This document shows, one piece after another, positions 27,291 to 36,481 of a stretch of 64,000 nt of DNA (position 1 is its first letter; every line of letters begins with the position of its first letter). A model generated the notes under the pieces. The model was not told where the DNA came from and made no database searches. It was given only the letters and a program-made list of their open reading frames with translations. Made by a program: the position numbers and the translations under genes. This stretch comes from Dyella sp. RRB7 (GTDB lineage: Bacteria; Pseudomonadota; Gammaproteobacteria; Xanthomonadales; Rhodanobacteraceae), in NCBI RefSeq assembly GCF_022761115.1, contig NZ_JAKWJS010000006.1, forward strand, positions 124,001 to 188,000, written 5' to 3'.

Positions 27291-30200
27291 CGCGCACCTC
27301 CATCCGGTCGACGCTGCTTGCGCTTCTGCGACCACTCCACCACCAGCACCTGCAGTGCCGGCGCAACGATCAGCAGCATCACCGGACCCAGCAGCATGCC
27401 GCCAACCACCACGGTGGCCAGCGGTCGCTGCACCTGGCTGCCGATGCCGGTGGACAGGGCCGCCGGCAACAGGCCGATGCAGGCGGACAGCGCCGTCATC
27501 AGCATCGGGCGCATGCGCTGCTCGGCGGCCTGGGTCATGGCGTCGAGCGGTGTATGGCCGGCGAATACGAGGTGGTTGAAGTAGGTGATGACCAGGATGC
27601 CGTTCATCACCGACACGCCGAACAGCGACACGAAGCCGATCGCCGCCGAAATGCTGAAGTCCAGTCCGGAGAGGTAGAGCGCGATGATGCCGCCGGCAAT
27701 GGAGAACGGGATCGCCGCGAGCGTGAGCAGGCTGTCGCGCCACGAGTTGAACAAGGCGAACAGCAGGGCGAGGATCAGCCCCATCGCGATGGGCAGCACC
27801 ACCGCCAGTCGTTGCTTGGCCTGTTGCAGGTCGTTGAATTCGCCGGCCCACGCCAGGTGATAGCCCGGCGGCAACGTCACCTGCTCGGCGATGCGCCGCT
27901 GGGCATCGGCCACGGTGCTGCCCAGGTCGCGGCCGCGCACGCTGAATTTCACCGGCACGAAGCGCTCGTTGCGCTCGTGGTAGATGTACGAAGCACCGGT
28001 ATCCAGCGTGATGCTGGCCACGTCGCGCAAGGGCACATAGCCGGTGCCGCCATTGGGCAGGTTGTAACCCACCTGGATGTTGCCGACGTCCTCGATGCTC
28101 TGGCGATACTTCGGCGCCAGTCGCACCACCAGGTTGAACTGGCGATCGCCTTCGAGCACGGTGGTGGCCGAGGTGCCTCCCGCCGCCGCCTGCACCACCG
28201 TGTTGATGTCGCCGGTATTGAGGCCGTAGCGCGCCGCCCTGGCGCGATCGATGGTGATGTTGAGGTTGGGCTGGCCCAGCACGTGGAACACGCCCAGGTC
28301 CTGCACGCCGGGCACCTGCTGCATCACACGCATGACCTGGTCGGCCAGGCGTTCGAGTTCCGGCAGCTCGGGGCCGACGATCTTCACCGAGTTGGCGCCC
28401 TTCACGCCGGACAGGCCTTCCTCGATGTTGTCCTGGATGTACTGCGAGAAGTTGAACTCGACGCCGGGCATGGCGTTCTCGAATTCACCCTGCAGGTCGG
28501 CCACCAGTTTCTCCTTGGTGTGACCGCTGGGCCAGTCGTCCTGTGGCTTGAGCGGCACGAACAGCTCCACGTTGTAGAAACCCGACGCGTCGCTGCCGTC
28601 ATCGGGGCGGCCGTGCTGCGACACCACCGTCACCACTTCCGGATGCTTGAGCAGGATGCGGCGCAACTGGCCCACCTTGTCCTCGCCCGCTTCCAGCGAG
28701 ATGGTGGAAGGCATCGAGGCGCGAATCCACAGGTTGCCTTCTTCCAGCGCGGGCAGGAACTCCGTGCCCACGCGGGTCAGCAGCAGCACGGCCAGCAGCA
28801 GGAAGCCCACGCCCAGGCCCACGGTGGTGCGGCGGCGCCTCAGCGCCCAGCGCAGCACGGGTGTATAGACATGGCGGATGCCACGCACGAACCACGTCTC
28901 GGTTTCCTTCACGTGCTGCGGCAGCAACAGCGAGGCCAGCACCGGCGAGACGGTGAAGGTGGCGATCAGGGCGCCGGACAGCGCGTACGCATAAGTGCGG
29001 GCCATCGGATTGAAGATCTGGCCTTCCACGCCCTGCATGGTGAACAGCGGAATGAACGCCGCCACGGTGATGGCCGAGGAGAACAGCACCGCGCGGTCCA
29101 CCTGCATGGCGCTGATGAACAGCAGGCGCAGGCGTTCGGTCCAGCCATGGGTGGCGCCGCCGCGCATGTAGGTGCCCAGGTCGCTCTGCGCCGCCTCGTG
29201 CAGCAGTTCCTGGCGCTCGGCCGCGTTCTTCTGGAAGTTGCGGAAGATGTTCTCGATCAGGATCACCGCCGAGTCGACGATGATGCCGAAGTCCACCGCG
29301 CCCAGTGACAGCAGGTTGGCCGAATCGCCCAGCAGCACCAGGATGATCACGCTGAAGAACAGCGCCACCGGAATGTTGGCGCTGACGATGATGGCGCTGC
29401 GCAAATCGCCCAGGAAGATCCACTGGATCAGGAACACCAGCAGGCAGCCGAACACCAGGTTGTGCAAGACGGTGTGGGTGGTCACCGCCACCAGGGTCGA
29501 GCGGTCGTAGAACGGCACCAGTTTCACGCCGGGCGGCAACGTGCCATCGCTGTTGAGCTTGGCGACTTCGTCCTTGACCCGCGCCACCACTTCGTTGGTC
29601 TGCAGCGTGCGGTTCATCACCACGATGCCGGTGACCACGTCGTCCTGCGTGTCGCGGCCGGCGCGGCCCAGGCGGGGCACCGCGCCCACGTCCACCTTCG
29701 CCACGTCCTTGACCAGTACCGGCGTGCCGTTGGACTGGTTGAGCACGGTGTTGCCGATGTCGTCGACATCCTTGATCAGGCCCACGCCACGGATGTTCAC
29801 CGACTGCTGGCCGATGTTGATGGTGCGGCCGCCCACGTTGCTGTTGGCGTTGCCGATGGCGGCCACCAGCTGGGGCAGGGTGATGCCATAGCCCTGCAGT
29901 TTGGCGAGGTCGGCCTCGACGTCGTATTCCTTGGTGGTTCCGCCCCAGGTGACCACCTGCGCCGTGCCCGGCACCGACAGCAGGCGTCGCGTCACCACCC
30001 AGTCCTGCAAGGTACGCAGTTCGGTGAGGCTCATCGACGGCGGGCCCACCAGCTGGTAGCGGAAGATCTCGCCGACCAGGCTGGAGGCCTGGATCTGCGG
30101 CTGCACGTTGTTAGGCAGGCTGACGTTCTGCTGCAGCGCCAGCGCGGCCTGGGTGTAGTCGAAGTAATAGTCGGTGCCGTACTTGAAGGTGACGCGCACG

Positions 30201-30475
30201 AACGACAGCCCGTAGAACGAGGTCGAGCGGATGCTCTCCACGCCAGGGGTGGTGGCCAGGCCCACTTCCATCGGGCGCGTATAGCTGCGTTCCATTTCCT
30301 CGGCCGACAGCCCGGGCGCCTGCGCGGTGATCTCCAGGATCACCGGCGCCGGGTTGGGGTAGGCCTCGATGTTGAGCTTGGCATAGGCAATCAGACCGGC
30401 GATGACGAAGGCGGCCAGCGCCATCAGCACGATGGCGCGGCGGGTCAGCGCGAACGCGACGAGACCTCTGAACAC
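27287..30475 (-). CDS. HME-type RND efflux pump (CzcA/CusA family)
   Basis: 1062 residues. The inner-membrane proton antiporter starts MFRGLVAFALTRRAIVLM. The TM4 signature VDFGIIVDSAVILIEN, near residues 393-407, carries two Asp and a Glu in the order seen in heavy-metal RND pumps (DFGxxxDxxxxxxEN). This separates it from the HAE drug-pump family. Two large periplasmic loops (about residues 35-330 and 550-860) follow the usual plan. The substrate is likely a metal cation such as zinc, cobalt, cadmium or copper, but some HME-like pumps lack metal specificity. It is cotranscribed with the fusion protein and channel. Confidence 0.92.
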   Translation of the reverse strand: MFRGLVAFALTRRAIVLMALAAFVIAGLIAYAKLNIEAYPNPAPVILEITAQAPGLSAEEMERSYTRPMEVGLATTPGVESIRSTSFYGLSFVRVTFKYGTDYYFDYTQAALALQQNVSLPNNVQPQIQASSLVGEIFRYQLVGPPSMSLTELRTLQDWVVTRRLLSVPGTAQVVTWGGTTKEYDVEADLAKLQGYGITLPQLVAAIGNANSNVGGRTINIGQQSVNIRGVGLIKDVDDIGNTVLNQSNGTPVLVKDVAKVDVGAVPRLGRAGRDTQDDVVTGIVVMNRTLQTNEVVARVKDEVAKLNSDGTLPPGVKLVPFYDRSTLVAVTTHTVLHNLVFGCLLVFLIQWIFLGDLRSAIIVSANIPVALFFSVIILVLLGDSANLLSLGAVDFGIIVDSAVILIENIFRNFQKNAAERQELLHEAAQSDLGTYMRGGATHGWTERLRLLFISAMQVDRAVLFSSAITVAAFIPLFTMQGVEGQIFNPMARTYAYALSGALIATFTVSPVLASLLLPQHVKETETWFVRGIRHVYTPVLRWALRRRRTTVGLGVGFLLLAVLLLTRVGTEFLPALEEGNLWIRASMPSTISLEAGEDKVGQLRRILLKHPEVVTVVSQHGRPDDGSDASGFYNVELFVPLKPQDDWPSGHTKEKLVADLQGEFENAMPGVEFNFSQYIQDNIEEGLSGVKGANSVKIVGPELPELERLADQVMRVMQQVPGVQDLGVFHVLGQPNLNITIDRARAARYGLNTGDINTVVQAAAGGTSATTVLEGDRQFNLVVRLAPKYRQSIEDVGNIQVGYNLPNGGTGYVPLRDVASITLDTGASYIYHERNERFVPVKFSVRGRDLGSTVADAQRRIAEQVTLPPGYHLAWAGEFNDLQQAKQRLAVVLPIAMGLILALLFALFNSWRDSLLTLAAIPFSIAGGIIALYLSGLDFSISAAIGFVSLFGVSVMNGILVITYFNHLVFAGHTPLDAMTQAAEQRMRPMLMTALSACIGLLPAALSTGIGSQVQRPLATVVVGGMLLGPVMLLIVAPALQVLVVEWSQKRKQRRPDGGAR

Positions 30476-30510
30476 GATCAGTCCTTATGGAAAACGAATG
30501 GCTTGCGCGC

Positions 30511-31689
30511 TCACTGCGACTGCAGTGCTAGCGCGTTGCTCAGGAACAGTGCGCCTTCGGCGGCGATGCGCTCATGCGGCGGCAGGCCGGCCAGCACCGG
30601 GTAGTAGCCATCCTGCAGCTGGCCCAGTTGCACTGGGTGGCGCGTGAAATGCAGGCCATCGGTAGTGGTGAACACCACCATCGCGCCGGTGCCCTCGCGC
30701 ACCACGGCATCCACCGGCACCGCATCGTGGCGGGTCGGCGCGGCGGTGGTGATGCGGTAGTTGGCCAGCATCTGCGGGCGCAGGCCGGCCGGCGGCGCAT
30801 GCAGCACCGCGCGCAGCGTCACGCGGTGCGTGGCCGGGTCGGACGCGCTGCCGACGTAGTCGACGCGAGCGCTGATGGGGTGCTCCGGCAGCGCGGGCAG
30901 GGTCGCGGCAAGCGGCTCGCCGACGTGCACCAGCGGCGCATCCGCTTCGGCGACATTCGCCACCAGCCACAGGCTGCTGGCATCGGAAATATCGAACGGC
31001 ACTGGCGTGCCGCCCGGCTGCACCAGGTCGCCGGGTGCCACGTTGCGCGCAGTGACCGTGCCGGTGATCGGGCTGGCGATGCGCCATTCGCCATCGACAC
31101 GATGCGTCGAGGCGATGCGGTCGATCTCCGCATCGCTCTTGTCGAAGATGCGCAGCGCCCGTCGCGCCGCCTGGTAATTGCCCTCGGCCGTCTGCTGGTC
31201 CGAAATGGCCTGCTCCAGATCGCGCGGCGCATTGGCCTGCACCTGCGCCATGCCCTTGGCGCGCTCCAGTGCCTGGGTGGTCTGCGCACGCGCGGCGGCG
31301 GCGCTCACCAGGGTGGCTTCGGCCTGGGCGAGGTCGGGACTGTCGACCGAGAACAGCACCTGGCCGCGGGTGACGTTGTCCCCGGCCTTGGCAAACACTT
31401 CGCGCACCCGCCCCGAATACGGCGAACTCACCTGGGCGAAGTGGTCCTGGTCGAAATCCACGTAGCCCACGGCATCGATGCGCGGCGAAAACTCGCGCTG
31501 GGTAACCTCGGAAATACTGACCTGCTTCGCCTGCTGGGCATTGATGGCAACCGTTTGCGGGTCGCTTGGCTTGGCCGCCTGCGGCGCTATCTGTGCCGAG
31601 GCCGGCGAACCCTGGCGCGCGATCACCACCAGCAGGATGGCCGCCAGCATGCAGCAGCCCGCGATAAGTCGTCCTTGGTGCTTTTTCAT
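30511..31689 (-). CDS. RND periplasmic adaptor (membrane fusion protein, CzcB-like)
   Basis: 392 residues. A single N-terminal hydrophobic anchor (IAGCCMLAAILLVVIA) is followed by the barrel-sandwich start VDFDQDHFAQVSSPYSGRVREVFAKAGDNVTRGQVL. A helical hairpin, rich in Ala and Gln, runs from about residue 125 to 180, and the lipoyl half closes with GEWRIASPITGTVTARNVAPGDLV. The adaptor joins the pump to the outer-membrane channel. The Met-rich N terminus of CusB and the His-rich stretch of some CzcB proteins are absent. The pump gene begins 35 bp downstream. Confidence 0.92.
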   Translation of the reverse strand: MKKHQGRLIAGCCMLAAILLVVIARQGSPASAQIAPQAAKPSDPQTVAINAQQAKQVSISEVTQREFSPRIDAVGYVDFDQDHFAQVSSPYSGRVREVFAKAGDNVTRGQVLFSVDSPDLAQAEATLVSAAAARAQTTQALERAKGMAQVQANAPRDLEQAISDQQTAEGNYQAARRALRIFDKSDAEIDRIASTHRVDGEWRIASPITGTVTARNVAPGDLVQPGGTPVPFDISDASSLWLVANVAEADAPLVHVGEPLAATLPALPEHPISARVDYVGSASDPATHRVTLRAVLHAPPAGLRPQMLANYRITTAAPTRHDAVPVDAVVREGTGAMVVFTTTDGLHFTRHPVQLGQLQDGYYPVLAGLPPHERIAAEGALFLSNALALQSQ

Positions 31690-31857
31690 GTACCTGTTGC
31701 CGTTGCTCGCCGGCGCCGGGGAATGCGCACGAAATCCGCCAGGCGCATGCGCCTGGTCACCACGACTTCTCTGGTGCCCGCCAGCACGTTGCCCGATCCG
31801 GCGGACACGACAAAAACGTCCGCTGGAAACTTAGTCCGGTGCCGGCGGCGGCGACAG

Positions 31858-33231
31858 TTACGGTTTGGAAAGGCTGGCCGCGGGAAGCATGATGTCGACC
31901 TTCAGGCCGGGCGAAGTGTTTTCCAGGGTGAGCTGGCCGCGATGTAGCGCCACCACTGCCGCCACGATGCTCAGGCCCAGCCCGTTGCCGCGCTGGTGCC
32001 GGCTGGCATCCACCCGGAAGAAGCGCTCGGTGGCCCGCGACAGCGCCGCTTCCGGAATACCGGGGCCATCGTCCCGCACGCTGATGTTCACCCGCTCGCC
32101 GTCCTGCATCGCCAACACCTGGACGTTGGCGCCCTCGCCGGCGTACTTGAACGCGTTGTCGAGCAGATTGGCCAATACCCCGGCAAGCAGGTGCCGGTCG
32201 GCCAGTACCCGGGGTTCGCCTTGGACCGTGCATTGCAGGCCGATGGAGTGGGCTTCGGCGGCCGGCTGGTAAAGCTCCATGATGTCGTCGAGCAGCCCGC
32301 GCACGGCCAGCGGCTCGAAGCTTTGCCGGCGCACTCCCGATTCGGCCTCGGCGATCTGCAGCAGTTTGTCCAGTACCGCGATCAGGCCGTCGATCTCGTC
32401 GATGGCGTATTGCGCGCCCTGCGGCAGCCGTTCTTCGCGCTGGGGCGAGCGCAGGGCCTGTTCCAGCGCGCCGCGCACCCGGCCCAGCGGTGTGCGCAGG
32501 TCATGCGCAATGGCATTGGAGACGTTGCGCGAGGTGTCCATCAGGCGCTCGATTTCATCGAGCATGTCGTTGATGTCGCGAGCGACCACCGCAAATTCAT
32601 CGCGCGAGCGTCCCACCGCGACACGCCGATGGAGCCGGCCGGCGGCGATCTCGGTAGTGGTGCGGTGGATCGCCTTGAGCTGGCGCTGGAGTTGCGCGCG
32701 GAACAGCACGGCGCCGCCACCGGCCAGCATCACCGCCAGGATGCCGCCCAGCGCCAGCGCCACCAGGATCATGTGTTCGAGCTCGCGCACGTCGCGCATG
32801 TCACGCCCCACCAGCAGCACGCTGCCATCGGCGAAGCGATAGCTGAGTACGCGGCTCAGCGAGTGGCGGCCCAGGCGCCGCACTTCGAGCTGGCGCAGGC
32901 CATCGCTGGTGACGGCCGAGGGTGGCCACGCGGTGAGGTTGCCGATCAGCGGGTGCCCGCTGGCGTCGAGCAGCAGGTAGATCTCGGTGTCGCTGTCCTG
33001 GTTGTCGGTGAGCAGGCCATGGACCTCCAGTGCCAGCGCGCCGATGCCCTGTTGCTGCTCCACCTGGATCAAGTGGCGCGAGGTGCTGCGCAGTTGTTCG
33101 TCGATATTGCGACGGAGCAGCCCGGCGGTGGCGACATAGAACACGGTGGAGATCACCGCCACCGACAGCAGCAACAGCAGGCCATAGCCTGCGGCCATGC
33201 GGAACACCACCGAATGGCGAAAACTAGCCAT
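31858..33231 (-). CDS. Sensor histidine kinase of the efflux operon
   Basis: 457 residues from ATG 33231, overlapping the response-regulator stop by eight bases. An upstream TTG at 33249 is possible but less likely. The first transmembrane segment (GYGLLLLLSVAVISTVFYVA) and the second (ILVALALGGILAVMLAGGGAVLF) flank a periplasmic sensor domain of about 130 residues. A HAMP domain follows. The H-box is NAIAHDLRTPLGR, the N-box LLDNAFKYA, G1 VRDDGPGIP and G2 GNGLGLSIV. The kinase is EnvZ/CusS-like in layout. It probably senses a periplasmic metal or stress that induces the downstream pump. Confidence 0.92.
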   Translation of the reverse strand: MASFRHSVVFRMAAGYGLLLLLSVAVISTVFYVATAGLLRRNIDEQLRSTSRHLIQVEQQQGIGALALEVHGLLTDNQDSDTEIYLLLDASGHPLIGNLTAWPPSAVTSDGLRQLEVRRLGRHSLSRVLSYRFADGSVLLVGRDMRDVRELEHMILVALALGGILAVMLAGGGAVLFRAQLQRQLKAIHRTTTEIAAGRLHRRVAVGRSRDEFAVVARDINDMLDEIERLMDTSRNVSNAIAHDLRTPLGRVRGALEQALRSPQREERLPQGAQYAIDEIDGLIAVLDKLLQIAEAESGVRRQSFEPLAVRGLLDDIMELYQPAAEAHSIGLQCTVQGEPRVLADRHLLAGVLANLLDNAFKYAGEGANVQVLAMQDGERVNISVRDDGPGIPEAALSRATERFFRVDASRHQRGNGLGLSIVAAVVALHRGQLTLENTSPGLKVDIMLPAASLSKP

Positions 33232-33913
33232 CGACGTCGCTGCCGCCAATGGTGAAGCCCACGCCGCGCACGGTGCGGATCAGCGTCGCGGCACCGTCCT
33301 TGTCGATCTTGTTGCGCAGGCGGCTCATCTGCACGTCGATCACATTGGTTTCGGGGTCGAAGTGATAACCCCACACCGCTATCAGCAGCATCTTGCGCGT
33401 CACCACTTCGCCCTGGTGGCGCATCAGGTATTCCAGCAACTGATACTCGCGCGGCTGCAACAGGACCGGCCGGCCGCCACGGAAGACCCGGCGCGTGCGC
33501 GGTTCCAGGGTGAGGTCATCGACGCGAAGCAGTGCAGGTTCGGCGCGCTGGCCGGCGCGCCGGGCCAACGCTTCGATGCGCGCCAGCAATTCATCGAGTG
33601 CGAACGGCTTGGTCAGGTAGTCGTCGCCACCGCTGCGCAAGCCGCGGATGCGTTCGTCCAGGCTGCTCAGTGCGCTGAGCACCAGCACCGGCGTGCGGTC
33701 GTCGCGCAGGCGCATCGCGGCGAGGATGTCCAGCCCGTCCAGGCCACCGGGCAGCATGCGGTCCAGCAACACCAGATCCCACAGTTCGCCGGTGGCGCGC
33801 GCCAGGCCACTGGTGCCGTCATGGCACACCTCGACCTCGTGGCCCGCCTGGCCCAGGCTTTCGCGGATCAACGCGGCGGTTTGGGTGTCATCCTCGATCA
33901 GCAGGCAGCGCAT
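33224..33913 (-). CDS. OmpR-family response regulator of the efflux operon
   Basis: 229 residues from ATG 33913 (MRCLLIEDDTQTAALIRESL). The phospho-acceptor is Asp51 in VLLDRMLPGG, with the acidic pocket EDD at 7-9 and the signalling Lys in YLTKPFALDELLARI. The C-terminal winged helix contains LLQPREYQLLEYLMRHQGEVVTRKMLL and the ending VIDVQMSRLRNKIDKDG. It is the first gene of the colinear RR-HK-adaptor-pump-channel operon, so the system probably regulates itself. A binding site cannot be assigned. Confidence 0.93.
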   Translation of the reverse strand: MRCLLIEDDTQTAALIRESLGQAGHEVEVCHDGTSGLARATGELWDLVLLDRMLPGGLDGLDILAAMRLRDDRTPVLVLSALSSLDERIRGLRSGGDDYLTKPFALDELLARIEALARRAGQRAEPALLRVDDLTLEPRTRRVFRGGRPVLLQPREYQLLEYLMRHQGEVVTRKMLLIAVWGYHFDPETNVIDVQMSRLRNKIDKDGAATLIRTVRGVGFTIGGSDVDG

Positions 33914-34015
33914 GGCTTCCGGTCCGGCAAATAGGTGGGGCAGGCAAGGCGGTGGGTGCATGCCACGCGCGCAGGCCGCATCATCCGCCTATCGTAGTCA
34001 GTTGGCGGGGGGCTC

Positions 34016-34300
34016 GTGGAGCAGTGGCTGGACAAGGCGATGCAGGGCGTGGATCCGGACAGCCCGGATGCCTTCCTGCGGATCTTCGTCAACCTGATGG
34101 CGGCGATGCCATGGGCGGCCCTGTTCTGGTGGAGCGTGGTGTTTGTGGTGGTGGGTGCGTTGCTCGGTTGGTGGCGGGGGCGACTGCTGGAAGGCATCGC
34201 ATGGGCCGCCGCGCTCGGCCCGTTCGGCTGGGTCGTGGTGCTGATGCGCCCGCGTCCCAGGCCAAGGGCGGTGCCGCCGCCGCTGCCGCGCCGGCGTTGA
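34016..34300 (+). CDS. Small membrane protein of unknown function
   Basis: 94 residues from a GTG at 34016, preceded by GGGG. A cytoplasmic acidic start (MEQWLDKAMQGVDPDSPDAF) is followed by two hydrophobic segments (PWAALFWWSVVFVVVGALLGWW and GIAWAAALGPFGWVVVLM). The tail is Pro/Arg rich, rather like small phage-shock or transporter-accessory proteins. I recognise no family. It is 25 bp upstream of zur and may be in the same transcript. Confidence 0.6.
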   Translation: MEQWLDKAMQGVDPDSPDAFLRIFVNLMAAMPWAALFWWSVVFVVVGALLGWWRGRLLEGIAWAAALGPFGWVVVLMRPRPRPRAVPPPLPRRR

Positions 34301-34325
34301 ATCGAGGGATCTTGCGCAGGGGTGT

Positions 34326-34835
34326 ATGATGAAACGCGAGGTGAACCCATTGAGCCAGACCGTCTCCAGCAAGCCGCATGTGCATGACCACCATCACGAC
34401 GATGCCCAGAGCTTCGTGCGCGCGGTGGAGCACGCCAGCGAGGAGCGCGGCCTGCGCCTCACGCCGCTGCGCAAGGAAGTGCTGGAACTGGTCGCCGCCG
34501 CCGGCAAGCCGGTGAAGGCTTATGACCTGCTCGACCAACTGCGCGAGCGCCATGGCAATGCGGCGCCACCCACGGTGTACCGCGCGCTCGACTTCCTGCT
34601 CGAGCACGGTTTCATCCACAAGTTGGAATCCATCAACGCCTTCGTCTCCTGCCATCATCCGGCCGAGGCACACCAGGTGCCGTTCCTCATCTGCGACCAC
34701 TGCTCCAGCGCGCAGGAAGTGTGCGACGAGCGCGTGGCCGAGCTGATCGAGGCACAAGCCAAGGCCTTCGGCTTCCGCCCGCAGGCGCAGACGCTGGAAG
34801 TGCACGGCCTCTGCAAGAACTGTCGCAAGGCTTAA
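34326..34835 (+). CDS. zur: Zinc uptake regulator Zur (Fur family)
   Basis: 169 residues from ATG 34326, preceded by AGGGGTG. An ATG at 34329 is also possible. The N terminus is His-rich (HVHDHHHDDAQSF). The DNA-binding domain is GLRLTPLRKEVLELVAAAGKPVKAYDLLDQLRE with the recognition block PPTVYRALDFLLEHGFIHKLES. Metal ligands include CHHPAEAH and two CxxC pairs, CDHC and CKNC, which form the structural zinc site. The pattern is typical of Zur rather than Fur. A Zur-box-like palindrome lies 44 bp downstream of the gene, before merC. Confidence 0.92.
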   Translation: MMKREVNPLSQTVSSKPHVHDHHHDDAQSFVRAVEHASEERGLRLTPLRKEVLELVAAAGKPVKAYDLLDQLRERHGNAAPPTVYRALDFLLEHGFIHKLESINAFVSCHHPAEAHQVPFLICDHCSSAQEVCDERVAELIEAQAKAFGFRPQAQTLEVHGLCKNCRKA

Positions 34836-34878
34836 GCAGGCTCCGCGGTCCCGCGCGGGGTCGGTTTGCGTTTGCGAC

Positions 34879-34893
34879 GTTATAATGTAACAT
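34879..34893 (+). promoter_or_regulatory. Zur box overlapping a sigma-70 -10 element
   Basis: GTTATAATGTAACAT is a near-perfect match to the gammaproteobacterial Zur box core (GTTATAATATAAC type), an AT-rich island in GC-rich DNA. GTTA and TAAC are mirrored arms. The same bases contain TATAAT at 34881-34886, a consensus -10. The site is 53 bp upstream of the MerC-domain gene. Binding of zinc-loaded Zur here would block the promoter. Confidence 0.8.
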
Positions 34894-34945
34894 GCGCAGC
34901 CTAGGGTGATCTTGCCCGACTTGCGATGCGCTCCGGTCCAAACCG

Positions 34946-35371
34946 ATGGATGCCAGACAAGCAAACAAATCCCGCTGGTGGTTCCTGGCCGACCGGCTTG
35001 GCGCAACGGCCTCGTTCCTGTGCGCCATCCACTGTGCGGCGCTGCCGTTCGTGCTGGCGGTGTTGCCGCTGCTTGGGCTGAGCTTTCTTGCCGATCATCG
35101 TTTCGAGCGCGGTTTTGTGATGTTTGCCTGCGCGCTCGCGTTGACCAGCCTGATCACCGGTTATCGCCGCCATCATCAGCCGCTGCCGTTGCTGCTGGCG
35201 CTGCCCGGGTTGGCGCTGCTGATCACCGGCGTCACCTTCGCCGAAAACTATTCCATCGCGCTGCATAGCGTGCTGGTGACGTGCGGTGGCCTGCTGGTCG
35301 CATCGGCACACTTCGTCAACCTGCGCAAGCACCGGGCCACGCACGTGCACGGTCCCCAGTGTGCGCATTGA
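34946..35371 (+). CDS. MerC-domain membrane protein
   Basis: 141 residues. Four hydrophobic segments are visible. The first contains the MerC motif FLCAIHCAALPFVLAVLPLLG with the Cys-x-x-x-Cys pair near residues 26-30. The tail is His- and Cys-containing (HVHGPQCAH). MerC in mercury resistance takes up Hg(II), and many chromosomal MerC-domain proteins sit under Zur control and are thought to handle zinc. It lies 53 bp after a Zur box and 60 bp before a CDF gene. Zinc uptake is the most likely role, inferred from Zur control. Confidence 0.85.
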   Translation: MDARQANKSRWWFLADRLGATASFLCAIHCAALPFVLAVLPLLGLSFLADHRFERGFVMFACALALTSLITGYRRHHQPLPLLLALPGLALLITGVTFAENYSIALHSVLVTCGGLLVASAHFVNLRKHRATHVHGPQCAH

Positions 35372-35431
35372 GGCCACCGGTCGGGACCCTCGTGATTGTG
35401 TAACGGGCCTTGCGGTTTCTAGCATTCGCCC

Positions 35432-36412
35432 ATGAACACGGCCCGCGCCCATACCCACGACCACCACGATCATGACCACGCCCACGGTCATGCGCACGGC
35501 CACTCCCACGATGAAGACCATGGCGGTATCAGCGGGCGCGAGCGCAAGCTGATCTTCGCGTTCGTGCTCACCACGCTGATGATGCTGGTGGAGATGGTGG
35601 GTGGTTTCTGGTCGGGCTCGCTCGCCCTGGTGGCCGATGCCGGCCATATGCTGATCGACGCGCTGGCGCTGCTGCTGGCGGTGGTCGGCGCATGGTTCGC
35701 CCGGCGGCCTGCGGATGCGCGTCGCAGCTATGGCTATGGGCGTCTCGAAGTGCTGGCCGGCTTCGTCAATGCGCTCACCCAGTTCGTGCTGGTCGCCTTC
35801 ATTGCCTATGAGGCGATCACGCGCCTGTTCAGCCCGTCGCACATCCTGTCCGGGATGATGCTGGTGGTGGCCATAGCCGGCCTTGTCGTGAACCTGTTGG
35901 TGCTGCGCACGCTGCACGGTCATGCGCATGACGACGTCAACCTTGCTGGCGCCACCTTGCACGTGCTGGGTGACTTGCTGGGTTCGGTAGCCGCGGTGGT
36001 GGCCGCGCTGCTGGTGCGCTGGCTGGACTGGAACTGGGCCGACCCGGTGCTTTCCCTGCTGGTGTCGCTGCTCATCCTCAATAGCGCGTGGCGCCTGTTG
36101 CGTCGCTCGGCGCATATCCTGCTGGAAGGCGTGCCCGAGGGCATGAATACCGGCGACGTGGCCGACGCGCTGCGCCTGGCCGATGCCTCGATCCGCGATA
36201 TCCACCATCTGCATGTCTGGCAGCTGGCCTCGGGTTCGCGCATGGCCACCCTGCATGCGCAACTGCACGATGAGGGCAGCAGCACGGCCGCGATCACCGC
36301 GATCAACCAGGTGCTGGCCGAGCGTTTTGGCATCCAGCACGTGACGGTGCAGATCGATGCGGAGCCGTGTTCGGACCAGATGCATGGATGCGCCGGGCAC
36401 GGTCACCGCTGA
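35432..36412 (+). CDS. Cation diffusion facilitator, zinc exporter (CzcD/ZitB-like)
   Basis: 326 residues. The N terminus is extremely His-rich over residues 6-31, a likely zinc-binding tail. Six transmembrane helices follow. The two HxxxD metal sites appear in ALVADAGHMLIDALAL (TM2) and LHVLGDLLGSV (TM5), the HD pair of zinc CDF proteins. A cytoplasmic C-terminal domain follows (VADALRLADASIRDIHHLHVWQLASG), then a His/Cys tail. The family exports zinc or other divalent cations with proton antiport. It follows merC after 60 bp on the same strand and may share the Zur-box promoter. Confidence 0.92.
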   Translation: MNTARAHTHDHHDHDHAHGHAHGHSHDEDHGGISGRERKLIFAFVLTTLMMLVEMVGGFWSGSLALVADAGHMLIDALALLLAVVGAWFARRPADARRSYGYGRLEVLAGFVNALTQFVLVAFIAYEAITRLFSPSHILSGMMLVVAIAGLVVNLLVLRTLHGHAHDDVNLAGATLHVLGDLLGSVAAVVAALLVRWLDWNWADPVLSLLVSLLILNSAWRLLRRSAHILLEGVPEGMNTGDVADALRLADASIRDIHHLHVWQLASGSRMATLHAQLHDEGSSTAAITAINQVLAERFGIQHVTVQIDAEPCSDQMHGCAGHGHR

Positions 36413-36481
36413 CTATTGCGCTTTGGGCGGTGGCTGATACGATGGTCGGCCGTTCACCCTAACGAATCAAGGAGTTCCCTC

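Noticed and set aside
27554-29308. A 584-codon plus-strand frame antisense to the RND pump
   Set aside because: It is His/Arg/Gln-rich, as frames opposite membrane proteins often are, and the pump motifs on the minus strand are intact.
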